From Chloroflexota bacterium (GTDB taxonomy: Bacteria; Chloroflexota; UBA4733): a DNA stretch of 7,154 nucleotides. The first letter of the stretch is position 1. Each line of letters opens with the position of its first letter. The stretch is taken from NCBI GenBank assembly GCA_025980355.1, contig JAICXR010000169.1:1-7154 (forward strand), given 5' to 3'. Positions 5,643 to 7,154 of this stretch are shown here, piece after piece. Position numbers and translations under genes: made by a program. Under the pieces are notes generated by a model that saw only the letters and a list, made by a program, of their open reading frames with translations, made no database searches and was not told the DNA's origin.

Positions 5643-7154
5643 CTATTTCTGGCCGGCCCGGTAGGCATCCAGGACGGCCTGCATCTCCTTGTTCGCCTCC
5701 GCCAGGGCCTCGGCAGCCGTCGCCTTTGGCGGGTTGGCCAGGAACTGGCCGACGCCGTTGCCGAGCGCGGTGCTCAGCTTGGACGCTTCCGGGTGCACTT
5801 CCACCGGTATGGCGAGATCGGCCGCTTTGAAGAAGGCCTGGATGTTGGCCGGCTTGGGGTAGGCCTTCAAGAAGGTGGGAGAGTTCGCGATGTCCGTCCG
5901 TCCCGGCACGATATGCCCGTTCTGCGCCGCCCAGTTCACGAGATCCGGCCCGGTCACCCACTGCAAGAACTCCCAGGCTTCCGGCTGGTGCCGGGTGTCC
6001 TTCTCGATGAAGAACTCCTCCGTCCACATGCCGGTCGCCTGGTAGCTCTTGCCGGACACGCTGCGCACGGGCAGGGGCACGATGTCCCAGTCGAACACCG
6101 CCGTGCGCGACGGCGCAAGGTTCCAGGAGCCGCCGGCGAAGAAGGCCAGATGGCCCTTCAACCAGGAGTGCTGCGTATCGCCGCCATCGGCTTTCACCAG
6201 ATCGGCGGGCGGCACCAGCTTGTATTTGGTGTTGAGGTCGCTGTAGAGCTGGAGCAAATCGATGGCCACGGGGTTGTCGATCGTGGCCTTGGTACCGTCG
6301 GCGTTCCACATCGGGCCGCCGTAGAGCAGTTCGGCCCAGTAGCTCCCCATGTCGAGGGCGGTGCCGTAGATGTTGCTGGGGGCCTTGAGCACCTTCGTGC
6401 CGGCATTGATCAGGTCGTCCCAGGTCCAGCTATCGGTGGGGTTGTCGACGGCGCTGTTCTTCAGCAGGTCCTTGTTGTAGTACATGAGCGTGACGGTGAA
6501 GCCGTTGGGCATCACATACTGCTTGTCCAGCCAGTGGCAGGACTGCCAGAGCTTCGTGAAATACTTGCTCGTGTCGATCTTGTTCTGACTCACGAAGGTG
6601 TCGAGCGGCAGGAAGGCCTGGAGGAGCTCGGCCCAGCCCGCTCCGAACCAGCCCACGTCCGGCGGGGAGCCGGCCGCGACCGTCGCCGTCAGCTTTTGGG
6701 TGGGATTGGTGTTGAACATCGCCTCCACGGTGACGTTCGGACGGAGTTTCTGGTAAGTGTTGATGATGTAGTTGCCGTAGTCCGTCTTCTCCTGGGTATA
6801 TTGCGGCCACTCGAAGACGAGCGTCGTTTTCGCCCCGGTCGGCGTGTTCACCGCCGGCGCCACTGCCGCGCCACTCGTGGCGGCGCTGCTCGTCGCCGCG
6901 GCGCTGCTGGTGACGGCGTTGCTCGTGGTCGCGCTGCTGGCCGTCGTGGCCGCGGCGGCCGAAGGTGCGGCGGTGGTCGCCGCGCTGGTGGTCGCCGGGG
7001 CGCTCGTGGCGGCGCTCGTCGCCGGCGCGGCACTGGCCGTGGTCGCCACCGTCGTCGACGCCGCGCTGCTCGCGGGGGCGGATGTCGTGGTCACCGCCGC
7101 GCTGCCGCCGCAGGCGGCGAGCAGCCCCGCCGCGCCGGTGGCGGACACGGCGGC
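5643..7154 (-). CDS. Extracellular solute-binding lipoprotein, ABC sugar transporter family 1 (5' end cut)
   Basis: The frame is open to the right edge of the window, so the true start and most of the signal peptide lie outside; the first visible residues read AAVSATGAAGLLAACGG. The GTG at 7146-7148 is probably an internal valine, not the start. LAAC forms a lipobox, so after processing the cysteine would be lipidated and anchor the protein to the outer face of the membrane. Counting from the codon at 7148, the cysteine is residue 13, a low-complexity Ala/Ser/Thr linker covers about 16-103, and the binding domain covers 108-501. The domain shows family features: TLVFEWPQYTQEK, an NYIINTYQKLRPNVTVE segment, VAAGSPPDVGWFG (157-169), FTVTLMYYNKDLLKN (217-231), TWDDLINAGTKV, and LAFFAGGSWNL (334-344). 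It would deliver a sugar-like ligand to an ABC permease, which is not seen here and may lie beyond the edge. Abundant tryptophans fit carbohydrate binding. The aminotransferase gene follows after 32 bases. Confidence 0.92.
   Translation of the reverse strand, partial: AAVSATGAAGLLAACGGSAAVTTTSAPASSAASTTVATTASAAPATSAATSAPATTSAATTAAPSAAAATTASSATTSNAVTSSAAATSSAATSGAAVAPAVNTPTGAKTTLVFEWPQYTQEKTDYGNYIINTYQKLRPNVTVEAMFNTNPTQKLTATVAAGSPPDVGWFGAGWAELLQAFLPLDTFVSQNKIDTSKYFTKLWQSCHWLDKQYVMPNGFTVTLMYYNKDLLKNSAVDNPTDSWTWDDLINAGTKVLKAPSNIYGTALDMGSYWAELLYGGPMWNADGTKATIDNPVAIDLLQLYSDLNTKYKLVPPADLVKADGGDTQHSWLKGHLAFFAGGSWNLAPSRTAVFDWDIVPLPVRSVSGKSYQATGMWTEEFFIEKDTRHQPEAWEFLQWVTGPDLVNWAAQNGHIVPGRTDIANSPTFLKAYPKPANIQAFFKAADLAIPVEVHPEASKLSTALGNGVGQFLANPPKATAAEALAEANKEMQAVLDAYRAGQK
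6840..7103 (-). repeat. Low-complexity region coding an Ala/Ser/Thr linker
   Basis: About 88 consecutive codons inside the solute-binding protein gene encode almost only Ala, Ser and Thr, with a few Val, Pro, Asn and Gly. At DNA level the stretch consists of imperfect short repeats built on GCC/GCG/ACC/ACG-like codons with no exact long repeat unit. It separates the lipidated cysteine from the binding domain and probably forms a flexible, possibly glycosylated spacer. Such tracts vary in length by slippage between strains. Confidence 0.8.

Noticed and set aside
5611..6309. N-terminal extension of the aminotransferase on the minus strand
   Set aside because: It runs antiparallel in frame shift through the solute-binding protein gene on the same strand and has no family match. 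ATG 5610 with its own ribosome binding site gives the normal family length.
7146..7148. GTG as the start codon of the solute-binding protein
   Set aside because: A start here would leave only 12 residues before the lipobox cysteine, with no basic N-region. The frame continues to the window edge with codons fitting a signal peptide, so the gene is cut rather than started here.

Overview
The window is a GC-rich (by eye about two thirds G+C) bacterial chromosome segment with five protein-coding genes complete or nearly so plus one cut by the right edge. The style suggests a Chloroflexota-type genome (Thermomicrobia-like) or an actinobacterium-like relative: an ECF sigma factor next to a membrane protein with a DUF5667-like segment, a lipoprotein sugar-binding protein with a long Ala/Ser/Thr linker, GTG starts, and a dispersed multi-hairpin repeat. 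This taxonomic guess is inference from gene content, not from a marker gene.

Layout. Bases 32-141 hold a compact palindromic repeat bounded by perfect 22-bp inverted arms with two more hairpins inside. Immediately after it, 161-1705 (+) encodes an FGGY-family sugar kinase. Next, 1807-2403 (+) encodes an ECF-type sigma-70 factor, and 2400-3428 (+) encodes its overlapping partner, a single-pass membrane protein that is a probable anti-sigma factor of a non-zinc type. A separate gene at 3562-4188 (+) encodes a small secreted protein of unknown function with a Thr/Ser-rich tail. A perfect 11-bp GC hairpin at 4225-4251 separates this rightward block from a leftward block: a class III (glutamate-1-semialdehyde aminotransferase-like) PLP enzyme at 4354-5610 (-), preceded 32 nt upstream by a family 1 extracellular solute-binding lipoprotein at 5643-7154 (-), whose N-terminal signal region runs off the window.

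How the genes may work together. The right block looks like the end of an ABC sugar-uptake operon: the binding protein captures a solute outside the cell, and the aminotransferase may act on a derived amino or keto compound. The permease genes are not in the window. The kinase at the left is also a carbohydrate enzyme, but it lies on the opposite strand with the sigma locus between, so a shared pathway is only possible. The sigma/membrane-protein pair is a self-contained signalling module whose signal and regulon are unknown; the secreted protein next to it is a reasonable first target candidate. No RNA gene, CRISPR array, transposase gene or origin was recognised, and no gene-free stretch exceeds 300 bases.
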